A DNA stretch of 64,000 bases from Chitinophagaceae bacterium DXS (GCA_030345135.1 CP128386.1:4694548-4758547), one strand, 5' to 3'; positions 1-9,090 are shown, numbered from the stretch's first letter. Made by a program: numbers and translations. The notes: a model not told the origin generated them from the letters alone.

Positions 1-37
1 ACACAGGCCTTAAGAAATTCAAGTCAGAAATTATAAA

Positions 38-79
38 TAAAAAGGATCGGTAAAAGTGAGATTTATCGATCCTTTTTTA
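38..79. terminator. Bidirectional intrinsic terminator
   Basis: An inverted repeat with arms AAAAAGGATCG and CGATCCTTTTT is separated by a 16-17 nt loop, with A/T runs on both sides. It can end the leftward aspartokinase transcript and any rightward transcript entering from outside the window. Confidence 0.75.
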
Positions 80-147
80 TTGTTACATTATGAGCAAGAT
101 TAAATTCAATCGCGCTGTATCACCTTTCACTATTGACCATTCACTAT

Positions 148-1413
148 TCACGCCTTCATCACCAACTGCACCGTAACCGGTGTTTGTTGTAAAAGAACGA
201 TGCTTCTGCCCCGGGTCATTCCGTCGACAAGTTCTTTGTTGAAATGACGGATCGTAAGCAACTCAAGGTCCTTTTCAATCTGCACATCGAAAATATCGGC
301 TGAGGAAGTAGCTAACTGGTTTATTTTATCTTCACGATCATCCAGGCACAGCTGTATGCTTATCGCACCTGTTTGAATCAGGTTGGGTTTTATTTTTATT
401 CCGCCGAACAATTCATATAAATCGCTCATTGGCTGCTCGCCAACAAAAGAAAAATCTTTTGTATGTAAATGCACCAATACCTGGTTGTTCTTTTGAATAA
501 TGATCGGAGGGAGATTTTTCGCTCTTTTGCTGCTGATTGTTGTGCCGGGCAACTGCGGATCGAGAAAACATTTTACATGCAGTGGAATGCCTTTGTTTTG
601 AAGCGGCTTGATGGTCTTGGGGTGAATGACCTGTGCACCGTAATAGGCCATTTCAATTACTTCATCAAAACTCAGTTGTTCAATAAAAGTTGCATCAGGA
701 AAAGCTTTGGGGTCAGCACTCATTACGCCCTCTACATCTTTCCAAATGTATAGTCCTTTTGCATCTAACAGGTTGGCAAATATTGCCGCCGTATAATCAC
801 TGCCTTCACGTCCGAGTGTAGTGCTTTCATTTTCATCTGTGCTGCCAATAAATCCCTGGGTAAGTACAATGCCATTCTTTTGCAGTGCTGGTAAAACCCT
901 GTCTTTTACGCGCCTCCCGGTAAAATCCCAGTTGACGCCTGCATCTCTAAAGTTATTATCGGTCCGGAGAATGTCGCGTACATCCATCCACTCGTTATTG
1001 ATGCTTACTTCATTCAGGTAGTGGCTGACAATAACAGTACTTAACATTTCCCCAATACAAACGATCTGATCATAGTAGTAATCATAATTCCGCACAGGCT
1101 TATCGTGCAGCAACCATTCAACTTCAGTAAAGAAATCAGATAACGTTTCAAGGCAGGCATTAAAATGTGTTACCAATAAATACTTTGCCGTATTAATATG
1201 CTGATTCTTGACAATTGTAAATAGCTGAAGAGCCTCGTCTTTGTTCCCTGCAAAAAAAGCCTCTGCCACTTTTTCCAGCGCATTGGTTGTTTTACCCATC
1301 GCTGAAACTATCACCATCAAATTTTCATCTTTATAAAGGGAAAAGATATGTTTGAGGTATTGAATACGCTCTATATTGCTAACGCTGGCGCCGCCGAACT
1401 TAAAAACTTTCAT
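148..1413 (-). CDS. lysC: Aspartate kinase
   Basis: Phosphorylates L-aspartate to aspartyl-4-phosphate, the first step to lysine, threonine and methionine; cytosolic. The N-terminus carries the KFGGAS nucleotide-binding motif (residues 5-10) and the middle the GREGSDYTAA segment of the amino-acid kinase fold, followed by WKDVEGVMSADP, typical of aspartokinases. About 120 C-terminal residues correspond to the regulatory ACT region. At 421 aa it is a normal monofunctional enzyme without a homoserine dehydrogenase domain. The ATG at 1413 lies a few bases after a TATCTTTG -7 box, so the message is probably nearly leaderless. It stands alone, bounded on the left by a terminator and on the right by a repeat-filled spacer. 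Confidence 0.93.
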   Translation of the reverse strand: MKVFKFGGASVSNIERIQYLKHIFSLYKDENLMVIVSAMGKTTNALEKVAEAFFAGNKDEALQLFTIVKNQHINTAKYLLVTHFNACLETLSDFFTEVEWLLHDKPVRNYDYYYDQIVCIGEMLSTVIVSHYLNEVSINNEWMDVRDILRTDNNFRDAGVNWDFTGRRVKDRVLPALQKNGIVLTQGFIGSTDENESTTLGREGSDYTAAIFANLLDAKGLYIWKDVEGVMSADPKAFPDATFIEQLSFDEVIEMAYYGAQVIHPKTIKPLQNKGIPLHVKCFLDPQLPGTTISSKRAKNLPPIIIQKNNQVLVHLHTKDFSFVGEQPMSDLYELFGGIKIKPNLIQTGAISIQLCLDDREDKINQLATSSADIFDVQIEKDLELLTIRHFNKELVDGMTRGRSIVLLQQTPVTVQLVMKA

Positions 1414-1418
1414 GGTTG

Positions 1419-1426
1419 CAAAGATA
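1419..1426 (-). promoter_or_regulatory. -7 promoter element of lysC
   Basis: On the minus strand this reads TATCTTTG, an exact match to the Bacteroidota TAnnTTTG -7 box. It lies 5 nt before the lysC ATG, implying a leader of zero to a few bases. No clear TTTG -33 box is seen. Confidence 0.6.
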
Positions 1427-1435
1427 GGAGAGCGG

Positions 1436-1795
1436 AAATTGAAAATTGATAATGGAGAATTGAAAATAGGGGAGGGTGAGGTATCAGGTGTCAGGTATCA
1501 GGTGTCAGGTATCAGGTGTCAGGTATCAGGTATAAGGTATAAGGTATAAGGAATGAGGTGTAAGGCATGAGATGTTGAAAAAAATGAGCGGGTTTAAAAT
1601 TAGGTACTTCGTCCTTCGTAAATCGTACTTGACGAGAGGATGGTATGGCGTTTAAGGTACAAGGCATGAGATGTTGAAAAAAATGAACCGGTTTAAGACC
1701 GGGTACTTCGTACTTCGTAAATCGTACTTGGTAACGGGCCCGACGATAGGTAGGTTGTTGCACCTTTCACTATTCACCATTGACTATTGACTCAT
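1436..1795. repeat. Intergenic heptamer minisatellites
   Basis: The lysC-deacetylase spacer is built of near-tandem 7-bp words from several families: GAAAATT/GATAATG (from 1436), GGTATCA/GGTGTCA/GGTATAA (about 1480-1550), GTACTTC variants (about 1600-1640 and 1700-1735), and TTCACTA/TTGACTA (about 1766-1790). The stretch around 1565-1635 is echoed at 1665-1730 (GCATGAGATGTTGAAAAAAA followed by the TACTTCGT words). An 83-codon minus-strand frame here is made only of repeat words and is not a gene. Confidence 0.8.
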
Positions 1796-1801
1796 AAATA
1801 A

Positions 1802-1827
1802 AGAGGCCGGAATCAACTTCCGGCCTC
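1802..1827 (-). terminator. Terminator of the deacetylase gene
   Basis: A perfect 11-bp stem, AGAGGCCGGAA with TTCCGGCCTCT, has a 4-5 nt loop just after the leftward deacetylase gene, followed on the minus strand by a T-rich stretch. Confidence 0.75.
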
Positions 1828-1833
1828 TCGAAA

Positions 1834-2652
1834 TTATTTTCTCTGTACCAACGGGTAGTGGTCGATCGTTTCGAACACGTTCCGCGGATCTTGTTTTAAA
1901 GTTGCGATGAACTTTGTCAGCGAATCTGCATATTGTGGTTTTGCAAACATTCTGTCGTGAGCAAGAATTACAATTGTGTTTTCTTCATTGCTTGTTTCGT
2001 TGTCAAATTTTGCATTAACCATTCTTACCATTTCGTCTGCACCCTGAACAGGCGTAGAACCACCTTTAAATTGCCATTCAATATCCCATCCGATTACTTT
2101 GTATCCTAAGGAGTCAAGCCCTTTACAAACTGCAAGCGTTGATTTCGGGCCGCGTATTTCACCTTTGCCAACCCATGAGTTGTTACCCGGTAGTCTAACT
2201 ATTTTCAGTGGCACTTTCAATTCTTCCTGTGCTTTTGAAAAGTCCTTTAAAGCACTATCTACATGCGTATAAAAATGCTTATAGTTGTTTTGAAAGCCGT
2301 GCGTATAACTGTGGTTTGCTATCAGAAATTGCGGATAGGCATTGCGCAGGCTGTCCACTATTCTTTTGCGTCTCGGATCAAACTGGTGCATGCCAACCAT
2401 AAAGAAGGTGGCTTTTACACCCTGTTGCTGAAAAATTTGTTTGCAAATATTAGTTCCCGGAGGCTGAGGCGCATCATCCCAGGTTAAATAAATATATCTT
2501 TTGGAGCTATCCATTTTAAAAGGTCCACCCGGAACCGGCTGGGTAACTTTTGCAGTAGAATCGCTCTTTGCATTTTTTTCTTCTCCTTTGTTTCCGCCGC
2601 AACTTGCCAAAGCGGCCAACAAAAACAAACATCCTGTTAATCTCATTCTCAT
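1834..2652 (-). CDS. Polysaccharide deacetylase-family lipoprotein
   Basis: A probable cell-envelope carbohydrate esterase of the NodB/CE4 type (272 aa). It starts with a lipoprotein signal ending ALASC (about residue 18) and a Ser/Lys-rich linker. The NodB motifs follow: TWDDA (the metal/catalytic Asp pair), HSYTH (metal-binding His pair), RLPG, GWDIEW and ILAHD. The first motif is TWDDA rather than TFDDG, so activity is likely but the substrate (peptidoglycan, chitin or another N-acetylated or O-acetylated sugar) cannot be told. It is monocistronic with its own terminator. The family call is firm; the substrate is not. Confidence 0.85.
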   Translation of the reverse strand: MRMRLTGCLFLLAALASCGGNKGEEKNAKSDSTAKVTQPVPGGPFKMDSSKRYIYLTWDDAPQPPGTNICKQIFQQQGVKATFFMVGMHQFDPRRKRIVDSLRNAYPQFLIANHSYTHGFQNNYKHFYTHVDSALKDFSKAQEELKVPLKIVRLPGNNSWVGKGEIRGPKSTLAVCKGLDSLGYKVIGWDIEWQFKGGSTPVQGADEMVRMVNAKFDNETSNEENTIVILAHDRMFAKPQYADSLTKFIATLKQDPRNVFETIDHYPLVQRK

Positions 2653-3069
2653 GTTAAAAAAGTTTAGCTGTAATAACTCAAAAGTAATGGCCTTTATTTT
2701 AAAAAGCCTTTAATGTGCATAAGATGTAGATGGTTGGGCATTTAATTACCAATCGCACCAAACTTATGTGATTTGATAAACTGTTTGTTAAAATGACCAG
2801 AGAAAACTAAAAATTTAATGGGCTATTAATATTATGTGTTATTTTGCCAATAGATATGATTTATCGTGCTTACTATATTATGGCCATTCATCGTTTTGCG
2901 CAAGCAGCATCCCTGCTATGGTTGTGCCCGGCTGTAAGCACTTTTTATAATCGACCTCGCTTTTATTCCTCCTTTAAAGACTTGGATAAGTAAGCCCCGG
3001 CCTTTGTAGCAATATTATAAATGTAGGTCCGGGGACGGTTCTACCTGTTTTCATTCCATATTTTAAATA
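2653..3069. other. Intergenic region, no gene recognised
   Basis: About 415 bp upstream of both flanking genes. It holds a small inverted repeat, CCCCGG (2995-3000) with CCGGGG (3029-3034), and a 45-codon frame starting at 2856 that has no recognisable content. I see no convincing promoter. Confidence 0.5.
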
Positions 3070-3279
3070 TTGCTTGCCGTGAGTGTTAATCAAAATTTAC
3101 CCTACGTAAATAAGTCCGTTTTTGTTGTAATGATATTGATAAATGGAGCCATTCTTAAAGTTGGCTACATCAATCCAACATGGTATTGGTTACTGTTGCC
3201 AGCAGTGCCACTGCTACTGATAGCGTTATACAAAGCCGGCGATAAAGAAAAACCTCGAAAAAGATCAGGACAAAGCTGA
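3070..3279 (+). CDS. Possible small membrane protein
   Basis: A 69-codon frame with a TTG start at 3070 (GTG at 3079 and ATG at 3130 are alternatives). It contains two hydrophobic stretches, roughly residues 17-30 and 38-53, then a basic tail rich in Lys and Arg (about residues 56-66). That pattern fits a tiny two-helix inner-membrane protein. No family is recognised, there is no strong ribosome-binding site, and a minus-strand frame overlaps it, so it may be non-coding. Confidence 0.3.
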   Translation: MLAVSVNQNLPYVNKSVFVVMILINGAILKVGYINPTWYWLLLPAVPLLLIALYKAGDKEKPRKRSGQS

Positions 3280-3343
3280 TTCCAATTGTCCACAACTGGC
3301 TGTAAATATTTAATAATCAATTTTTTAACGTAAAACAATACAT

Positions 3344-3736
3344 ATGAACTCTGCAAGCACACTTTATTTATTAAAAGAAGAATATCACCTGTTAATGCGC
3401 TATGCTGAAGGTCCGAATCCTTTTACGGCTGGAGAAAAAGGAAGTGCATCAGGTTTATTGCATGAACTTAGCCGGGCTGAAATTGTAGAAAAAGATGACA
3501 TGCCCTTAGATGTCATTAGATTAAATTCAAAGGTTAAAATTAAAGATGAAGGTACAGGTAAGGTCACCGATCTGATTTTGGTATTGCCCGAATCTGCAGA
3601 TATCAAGCAAAGAAAAATTTCAGTTCTGGCACCCATAGGTACTGCTCTTATTGGTTTTAAGAAAGGTCAGCAGGTTACCTGGGATGTTCCTGCCGGCACT
3701 AAAACATTTCAAATAATCGAAGTATTGAATGATTAA
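3344..3736 (+). CDS. GreA/GreB-family (Rnk-like) transcription factor
   Basis: A 130-aa protein whose C-terminal half (residues about 55-130) matches the GreA/GreB C-terminal FKBP-like fold: a VKIKDEGTG start, VLPESADIKQRKISVLAPIGTALIG, and a QVTWDVPAGTKTF end. The N-terminal half is a short helical region shorter than the GreA coiled coil, as in Rnk-type nucleoside-diphosphate-kinase regulators. Such proteins bind RNA polymerase near the secondary channel without always cleaving RNA. It starts at ATG 3344 after an A/T-rich leader and is followed 110 bp later by pyrR. The exact role is inferred. Confidence 0.8.
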   Translation: MNSASTLYLLKEEYHLLMRYAEGPNPFTAGEKGSASGLLHELSRAEIVEKDDMPLDVIRLNSKVKIKDEGTGKVTDLILVLPESADIKQRKISVLAPIGTALIGFKKGQQVTWDVPAGTKTFQIIEVLND

Positions 3737-3845
3737 TTCCGGAAACCAGGCAGTATACATCCTGTACTACCCACTCCTTTAAATAAGGAAGCTCTGAATT
3801 TTACATCAGACATTTTTATTTACTTTAGTGCAAAATTGAATATAG

Positions 3846-4367
3846 TTGAAAGCAATTCTTACAGAGCAGCAAGTAGCATTATCTATTAAAAGGCTGGCAT
3901 ACGAGATATATGAAAATCATTTGAACCTGGATAATACGGTGATCATCGGTATTCAGCCAAGAGGAATCTATCTGAGTGACAGGATTGTAGAGGAACTAAA
4001 GACAATTATTGGGGATAAAAAAATACAATACGGTAAGCTTGATATCACATTTTATCGTGATGATGTGCGTAAAAGCCTGCATGTGGCAAATGCTACAGAT
4101 ATTCCGTTCAGCATTGAGAATAAACATGTTGTAATCATTGATGATGTTTTATGGACGGGTCGCACGATCCGTTCAGCGCTCGATGCATTACTTGATTTTG
4201 GTCGTGCATCTACAGTTGAGCTTTGCGTGCTGATTGATCGTCGTTTTAGCAGGGAACTTCCTATTCATGCTGATTATGTTGGTGCTGCCATTGACACATT
4301 TTCTTCCCAGAAAGTAATTGTACGCTGGAAACAGAAAGGAGATAAGGATGAGGTGGTGTTGATGTAG
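3846..4367 (+). CDS. pyrR: Bifunctional pyr regulator / uracil phosphoribosyltransferase
   Basis: A type I phosphoribosyltransferase (173 aa) with the PRPP loop VVIIDDVLWTGRTIRSALDA (residues about 97-116) and the IQPRGIYLS segment near residue 36, both typical of PyrR. PyrR binds pyr mRNA in a UMP-dependent way in Firmicutes and also has uracil phosphoribosyltransferase activity. It sits just upstream of pyrB, which supports the call. The start is TTG at 3846; there is no in-frame ATG nearby. No PyrR-type anti-antiterminator was found in the pyrB leader, so its regulatory role here is inferred. Confidence 0.88.
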   Translation: MKAILTEQQVALSIKRLAYEIYENHLNLDNTVIIGIQPRGIYLSDRIVEELKTIIGDKKIQYGKLDITFYRDDVRKSLHVANATDIPFSIENKHVVIIDDVLWTGRTIRSALDALLDFGRASTVELCVLIDRRFSRELPIHADYVGAAIDTFSSQKVIVRWKQKGDKDEVVLM

Positions 4368-4502
4368 GGGAGTCAATAGTGAATAGTGAAAGAGGCAAGC
4401 CGCTGATTTAGAATTTGCGACGATAATTAATGGGAAATAAATTTAGCTTACACTTTCGTCATTCATCCTCGTTGAAATAAATCTTAATTGAATATTTTTT
4501 TT

Positions 4503-4529
4503 AGCCGGAACAAACAGGTTCCGGCTTTG
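4503..4529 (+). terminator. Hairpin between pyrR and pyrB
   Basis: A perfect 9-bp stem, AGCCGGAAC with GTTCCGGCT, has a 6-nt loop and a weak T-rich tail. It is probably the pyrR terminator. It lies upstream of the pyrB -7 box, so it is unlikely to be a pyrB attenuator. Confidence 0.55.
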
Positions 4530-4600
4530 TTATTCTTTAGTACGCAGGCGCAAGTTGGACAAAAAAATTGAAGGGCACGCAAACTAAACTTGAATTCCTA

Positions 4601-4608
4601 TATCTTCG
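4601..4608 (+). promoter_or_regulatory. -7 promoter element of pyrB
   Basis: TATCTTCG, a close variant of TAnnTTTG, ends 7 nt before the pyrB ATG. The same octamer precedes pyrE at 12233. It points to a very short leader and helps reject an upstream TTG start at 4568. Confidence 0.55.
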
Positions 4609-4615
4609 CACTTTA

Positions 4616-5542
4616 ATGGAACTATCTACACGACATCTGCTTGGTATCAAGGATCTTACTAAAGATGATATCAATCTTATTCTCTCAACGGCAGAACAAT
4701 TCAAAGAGGTTTTACAGAGACCGGTTAAGAAAGTACCTTCTTTAAGAGATGTAACAATCGTTAATCTTTTTTACGAGAATTCAACACGCACCAGAATGTC
4801 ATTTGAGCTGGCTGAAAGACGCCTTTCTGCTGATGTGCTGAATTTTGCGGCAAGCAGCTCATCAGCTGCAAAAGGGGAAACGTTGCTGGATACAGTGAAT
4901 AATATCCTAAGCATGAAGGTAGATATGGTGGTAATGCGCCACAGTGCAAGCGGTGCCCCGCATTTTCTTGCAAAACATATTCCTGCAGCCATTATTAATG
5001 CCGGTGATGGAATTAATGAACACCCCACCCAGGCATTGCTGGACGCTTTTTCCATGAGGGAAAAAACCGGCAGACTGGAGGGATTAAAAGTTGCCATTAT
5101 CGGTGATATTATGCATAGCCGCGTTGCACTTAGCAATATTTACCTGCTAACAAAAATGGGAGCAGAGATAATGGTCGCCGGGCCCCCTACACTAATTCCT
5201 AAATATATTACCGATGCCTTCGGCATTCGTGTTGAATATAATATTAAAAAGGCGCTTGAATGGTGCGATGTGGCCAACGTGTTGCGCATTCAACTGGAGC
5301 GTCAGAATCAACCGCTGTTCTCGTCGCTGCGTGAATACAATATTGCGTATGGCATCAACAGGCGATTATTGGAAAGTCTGAAAAAAGAAATCGTGATCAT
5401 GCACCCGGGTCCCATCAACAGAGGTGTGGAACTGGATAGTGATGTTGCAGATGGTCCTTTCTCCATTATTCTTAACCAGGTTGAAAATGGTGTTGCTGTG
5501 AGAATGGCTGCGCTTTATCTTTTGGCTAACCGCCAGGAGTAA
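4616..5542 (+). CDS. pyrB: Aspartate carbamoyltransferase, catalytic chain
   Basis: Condenses carbamoyl phosphate and aspartate to carbamoyl aspartate, the second step of pyrimidine synthesis. The sequence shows the carbamoyl-phosphate site NSTRTRMSFE (about residues 50-59), the HPTQALLDAF motif (about 132-141) and MHPGPINRG near residue 263. At 308 aa from ATG 4616 (beginning MELSTRHLLGI) it matches the family; an in-frame TTG 48 bp upstream would precede the promoter and is rejected. No pyrI regulatory subunit is adjacent. It follows pyrR by 250 bp. Confidence 0.95.
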   Translation: MELSTRHLLGIKDLTKDDINLILSTAEQFKEVLQRPVKKVPSLRDVTIVNLFYENSTRTRMSFELAERRLSADVLNFAASSSSAAKGETLLDTVNNILSMKVDMVVMRHSASGAPHFLAKHIPAAIINAGDGINEHPTQALLDAFSMREKTGRLEGLKVAIIGDIMHSRVALSNIYLLTKMGAEIMVAGPPTLIPKYITDAFGIRVEYNIKKALEWCDVANVLRIQLERQNQPLFSSLREYNIAYGINRRLLESLKKEIVIMHPGPINRGVELDSDVADGPFSIILNQVENGVAVRMAALYLLANRQE

Positions 5543-5676
5543 TTGGATGCATTTTACCTGTGCGTGATGCAACTAATATCCGGAGCAGTAACGAGCTGAG
5601 ATCAGTAACCGTTCAAAACCGGTAAGCCTGATCATTTGTTTTTATTCGAACTTTGACCAAATAATATTTGAAAAAC

Positions 5677-6153
5677 ATGCAACGCATTTGCTTGTTCCCC
5701 GGCACATTTGATCCCGTTACGCTTGGACATGTAGACATCATAAACCGGGCGCTCTCTCTATTTGACAAGATAGTCGTGGGAATTGGAATAAATTCCGCAA
5801 AATCTCCCATGTTCAGTCCGGAGCAACGCCTTACCTGGTTTAAGGAAATATACAAGGATGAACCTAAAATAGAAGTTGGCGTTTATGAAGGATTAACCGT
5901 GAACTATTGCAACAAAATCGGCGCAAGGTATATTTTACGTGGCATCAGGTTCGTAAACGATTTTGAGTACGAAAAGACCATCGCGGATGCCAATAGGACA
6001 CTGGACAAAAATATTGAAACTATTTTCCTTACCTGTGAGCCGCAATACACATCCATCGCTTCTACCATTATCAGGGATATCTTAAAAAATGACGGCGACG
6101 CTTCTCCGTTCCTCCCCAGGGTGGTGATCGAAAGTCTGAAGCTTGGAGTCTAG
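5677..6153 (+). CDS. coaD: Phosphopantetheine adenylyltransferase
   Basis: Transfers AMP from ATP to 4'-phosphopantetheine, the penultimate step of coenzyme A synthesis. It has the nucleotidyltransferase motif GTFDPVTLGH (residues about 8-17), the LRGIRFVNDFEYE segment, and YTSIASTIIRD, the counterpart of the ISSTxxR motif. From ATG 5677 the protein is 158 aa, the usual length; a TTG three codons upstream is less likely. It is encoded alone between pyrB and the GH130 gene. Confidence 0.94.
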   Translation: MQRICLFPGTFDPVTLGHVDIINRALSLFDKIVVGIGINSAKSPMFSPEQRLTWFKEIYKDEPKIEVGVYEGLTVNYCNKIGARYILRGIRFVNDFEYEKTIADANRTLDKNIETIFLTCEPQYTSIASTIIRDILKNDGDASPFLPRVVIESLKLGV

Positions 6154-6324
6154 CGCTCCCTTACTGTTAAATCAGGGTTAAGCCTGATCTAGTGGGCTTT
6201 TGCATATTTTGGTATCAAACCTTCGCTGCCCGGTTTAAACGTTTGACTTTGGTCTTTGCGCTTTAAAGCTTATATTGGAATACAATTTGAGAATAAATTA
6301 ATCATTCATGCAAAAGATTGATTT

Positions 6325-7794
6325 ATGCGTATACCAATTGAACGAAAGGACATTAAAGTATACCCTGACTCCTCACGCGTAATTGCACGCTTTTTTTTCT
6401 CGGACATTGACCGGGCCAAGAGCCTGATCCAACGGGTAATGGCTTTGAGCGAAGAAGAAGTATATTCCATTGTCATTCCACTGTTACAGGAATTTTCAAA
6501 GCGACACAGAAATATAACCCGCGTTTTTGAACGGCACTGTAAAAAGCTTGATGCTATATTCAAGCAGCTTAATATTGACGCAGAGGAACTTTCCCGTCAC
6601 AGAAAACTACTTATTGGTTCTTACTTCACACACGAATATTCCATTGAATCCGCTGCTTTTTTTAATCCTTCCATTATAGAAGATCCTGATCAGACAGAGC
6701 TTACCGAAGGTCAGAAAAGATTGATCATTAGTTTTAGGGCGGTGGGTGAAGGACATATTTCTTCCATTGTTTTCCGGCGCGCGATCGTAGACGCTAATAA
6801 TGATATCACTGTTATTCCGGCGGGTGAATATATTGATGAAGCAGAAGTTGTGAGAAATTCCATCTACAATAAAAAGCTATTCCTCAAAAAGGCACTCGAG
6901 GCCAAAATCAATCTTAATATTTTAAGTGAGGCGGAAAGTAAACTGGATGAGCATTTTGAATACAAACGACTTAAAAAATTTGTAGTCGATTCGCAGCATC
7001 TTGCTGATGATGATCTTACAAAACTTGAATACGAAAAAATCTTGTGGCTGTCTGATTCATATCATGAGATCCAGTTTTCGCTTGATACTGATATCTCTGA
7101 CAGAGTAATTTTTCCTATTTCTGAATTTGAAAGCAAGGGCATTGAAGATGCACGTTTTGTTAAGTTTTTTGATGAAAGTGGTGAAATCAGGTACTACGCG
7201 ACCTATACCGCTTACGACGGAACTATCATTCTGCCGAAACTTTTAGAGACGAAAGATTTTTATCACTTTAAAGTAAGGCCTTTATATGGCAACGGTGCGC
7301 AAAATAAAAACCTGGCGCTGTTTCCTGAAAAGATCAACGGTAAATATGCGATGCTTTCACGCATTGATGGCTGGAACAATTATATTATGTATTCAAAAAA
7401 TATCGGACTGTGGGATGATCCGCAATTGCTGCAACCGCCAAAATATCCATGGGAATTTATACAGATAGGTAATTGTGGTTCTCCGTTAAAGACAGAAGAC
7501 GGATGGCTGGTGATCACTCACGGAGTAGGGCCAATGCGGAGATATAGCCTCGGCGCCTGTCTGCTTGACCTGGAGAACCCTTCCAAACTAATTGGTCACC
7601 TGAAACAGCCACTGCTTGTACCGAACGATGATGAGCGTGAAGGATATGTGCCGAACGTGGTTTATTCATGCGGCTCATATATCAATAATAATAAGGATCT
7701 GATTATACCATACGGCTTAAGTGATTATTCTGCTTCGTTTATCACAGTGGATCTCCATGCATTGCTGAAAAGATTAAAGGAAGATGGTGATTGA
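6325..7794 (+). CDS. GH130-family glycoside phosphorylase/hydrolase
   Basis: A 489-aa five-bladed propeller enzyme of the GH130 type, which acts on beta-mannosides. The N-terminal about 200 residues are helical; the catalytic propeller follows, with GIEDARFVKF (the family's conserved D/E-D-A-R element, about residue 270), YTAYDGT, a GNCGSPLKTEDGWLVITHGVG segment with the conserved Gly-rich turn, and YVPNVVYSCG near the end. The long N-terminal extension resembles the larger Bacteroidota members found beside GT4 genes. No signal peptide, so cytosolic, which favours phosphorolysis. Two GT4 genes converge on it. Linkage and sugar specificity are not determined. Confidence 0.82.
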   Translation: MRIPIERKDIKVYPDSSRVIARFFFSDIDRAKSLIQRVMALSEEEVYSIVIPLLQEFSKRHRNITRVFERHCKKLDAIFKQLNIDAEELSRHRKLLIGSYFTHEYSIESAAFFNPSIIEDPDQTELTEGQKRLIISFRAVGEGHISSIVFRRAIVDANNDITVIPAGEYIDEAEVVRNSIYNKKLFLKKALEAKINLNILSEAESKLDEHFEYKRLKKFVVDSQHLADDDLTKLEYEKILWLSDSYHEIQFSLDTDISDRVIFPISEFESKGIEDARFVKFFDESGEIRYYATYTAYDGTIILPKLLETKDFYHFKVRPLYGNGAQNKNLALFPEKINGKYAMLSRIDGWNNYIMYSKNIGLWDDPQLLQPPKYPWEFIQIGNCGSPLKTEDGWLVITHGVGPMRRYSLGACLLDLENPSKLIGHLKQPLLVPNDDEREGYVPNVVYSCGSYINNNKDLIIPYGLSDYSASFITVDLHALLKRLKEDGD

Positions 7795-7803
7795 TAAATG
7801 ATG

Positions 7804-7915
7804 TAAGTTTGCAATCGTAAACGAAAGAGCCCCCACTAAAAAGAAGGAGCTGGATTTGTTACCCTGAAGGGGTATTAACCTATAGAACTGCAAAATTAAA
7901 CTCAGCTCCTTTTTT
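7804..7915 (+). ncRNA. Candidate structured small RNA or elaborate terminator
   Basis: A TAAGTTTG octamer (7804-7811, TAnnTTTG type) is followed by a closed structure: AAGGAGCTG (7844-7852) pairs with CAGCTCCTT (7903-7911), extendable by A-T pairs into the T run. The 50-nt interior contains a nested TACCC/GGGTA hairpin (7860-7874). It lies between converging genes, so it could be only the GH130 terminator, but the large branched loop and the -7 box suggest a roughly 95-nt transcript. Confidence 0.4.
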
Positions 7916-8077
7916 CATCAAATCAAATGCTCCCGGATTGTGTAGACGAATGTCGAATTTTGGTAGTAAAATGCTTAAGGTGTTGTTCTTCAGAGGCTTT
8001 TGCATTGCGTCGATTTCTTTTGCCTTTCTGAATTATATTGCCGGGCTTGCACTCAACCGGGGTCAAACCTCAAAAAC

Positions 8078-9085
8078 CTAAAAATTGCATAGCTTCTCAT
8101 ACACTTTCACGTAATCATTCACCATTTTCTCCTGGCTGAAATTTTTGACTACGTGATTGTGGCAGTCTATTCTTTTGATGGATGGAACCTGTTGAACGGC
8201 TTCTGCTGCCTCGTCAACAGAAGAAACCAAAAAGCCGGTTTTTTTATCTTCAATTAATTCCGGCATTGAGCCTTTATTGAAAGCAATTACCGGTGTGCCG
8301 CACAGCATGGCCTCTGCAACGCTGAGCCCGAAAGGCTCTTTGAAATTGATGGGATGCAATAATGCATAACTGTTTCCCAACAGCTCATTCCTTTTTTGGG
8401 GGCCTGCACTTCCAATATAAATGATTTGCTCATTGTCAATCTGAGGAAGGATCTTCTCTTCGTAATAATTTTTGTCCTGTATAAGCCCGGCAATGTACAA
8501 CCTGCGCTTTGCTTTTTTGGCTATTTCAATTGCTTCAGCCGTGCCCTTATCGTGATGTATTCTTCCAAAATATAACAAGTCATCAGAAGGCTTTTCGGTA
8601 AAGGAGAATAATTCAGTTTGAATGCCATTATACACCGTGGCTATATAATCCAGCTCCGGGCTCCTGTCTGCATTGCTGATTGAAACATAGTGGCAGTGTC
8701 CGTTATATTTTTTATAAACAGGAATAATTTTTTGCGATGAGAAACCATGAATAGTAGTGACAACAGGCGTTTGGATGAGTTTAGAATAAGTAACAGGCAG
8801 AAAGTCAAAATTATTGTGGATGATGTCAAAGCGATCGCTGTTTTCCATCAGGTGGCTTATGTGAAGACATTCAGCAACTTTTGCATCCTGATCAGATTCT
8901 TCGTAACCTTTTTCGATAACGGACTCCAGCTTGCCGCTGGTAACAGAATCTTCCGTGGCAAACAATGTTACGTCAAATCCTTTTTTAACCAGGCCCTCCG
9001 CAATGTTTGAAGCAATCTGTTCCCATGGCCCGTAGTGCCGTGGCGGTGTTCGCCAGGCAACGGGTGATAAGATGGCTATCCTCAT
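8078..9085 (-). CDS. GT4-family glycosyltransferase
   Basis: A GT-B fold glycosyltransferase (335 aa). The N-terminal domain begins MRIAILSPVAWRTPP with the flexible donor/acceptor loop, and the C-terminal domain shows FGRIHHDKG and EPFGLSVAE, the EX7E nucleotide-sugar site of GT4 enzymes, followed by CGTPVIAF. It is cytosolic and probably transfers a sugar from a nucleotide donor. It is encoded only 5 bp after the larger GT4 fusion gene and is surely cotranscribed with it. Facing GH130, it probably works on the same, mannose-containing, oligosaccharide; that is inference. Confidence 0.85.
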   Translation of the reverse strand: MRIAILSPVAWRTPPRHYGPWEQIASNIAEGLVKKGFDVTLFATEDSVTSGKLESVIEKGYEESDQDAKVAECLHISHLMENSDRFDIIHNNFDFLPVTYSKLIQTPVVTTIHGFSSQKIIPVYKKYNGHCHYVSISNADRSPELDYIATVYNGIQTELFSFTEKPSDDLLYFGRIHHDKGTAEAIEIAKKAKRRLYIAGLIQDKNYYEEKILPQIDNEQIIYIGSAGPQKRNELLGNSYALLHPINFKEPFGLSVAEAMLCGTPVIAFNKGSMPELIEDKKTGFLVSSVDEAAEAVQQVPSIKRIDCHNHVVKNFSQEKMVNDYVKVYEKLCNF

Positions 9086-9090
9086 AATGT

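Noticed and set aside
1512-1763. 83-codon minus-strand frame
   Set aside because: It is composed entirely of heptamer repeat words, which stay open because of their composition.
4368-4615. PyrR-controlled attenuator upstream of pyrB
   Set aside because: The only hairpin (4503-4529) is upstream of the likely transcription start at about 4615, so it cannot be in the pyrB leader.
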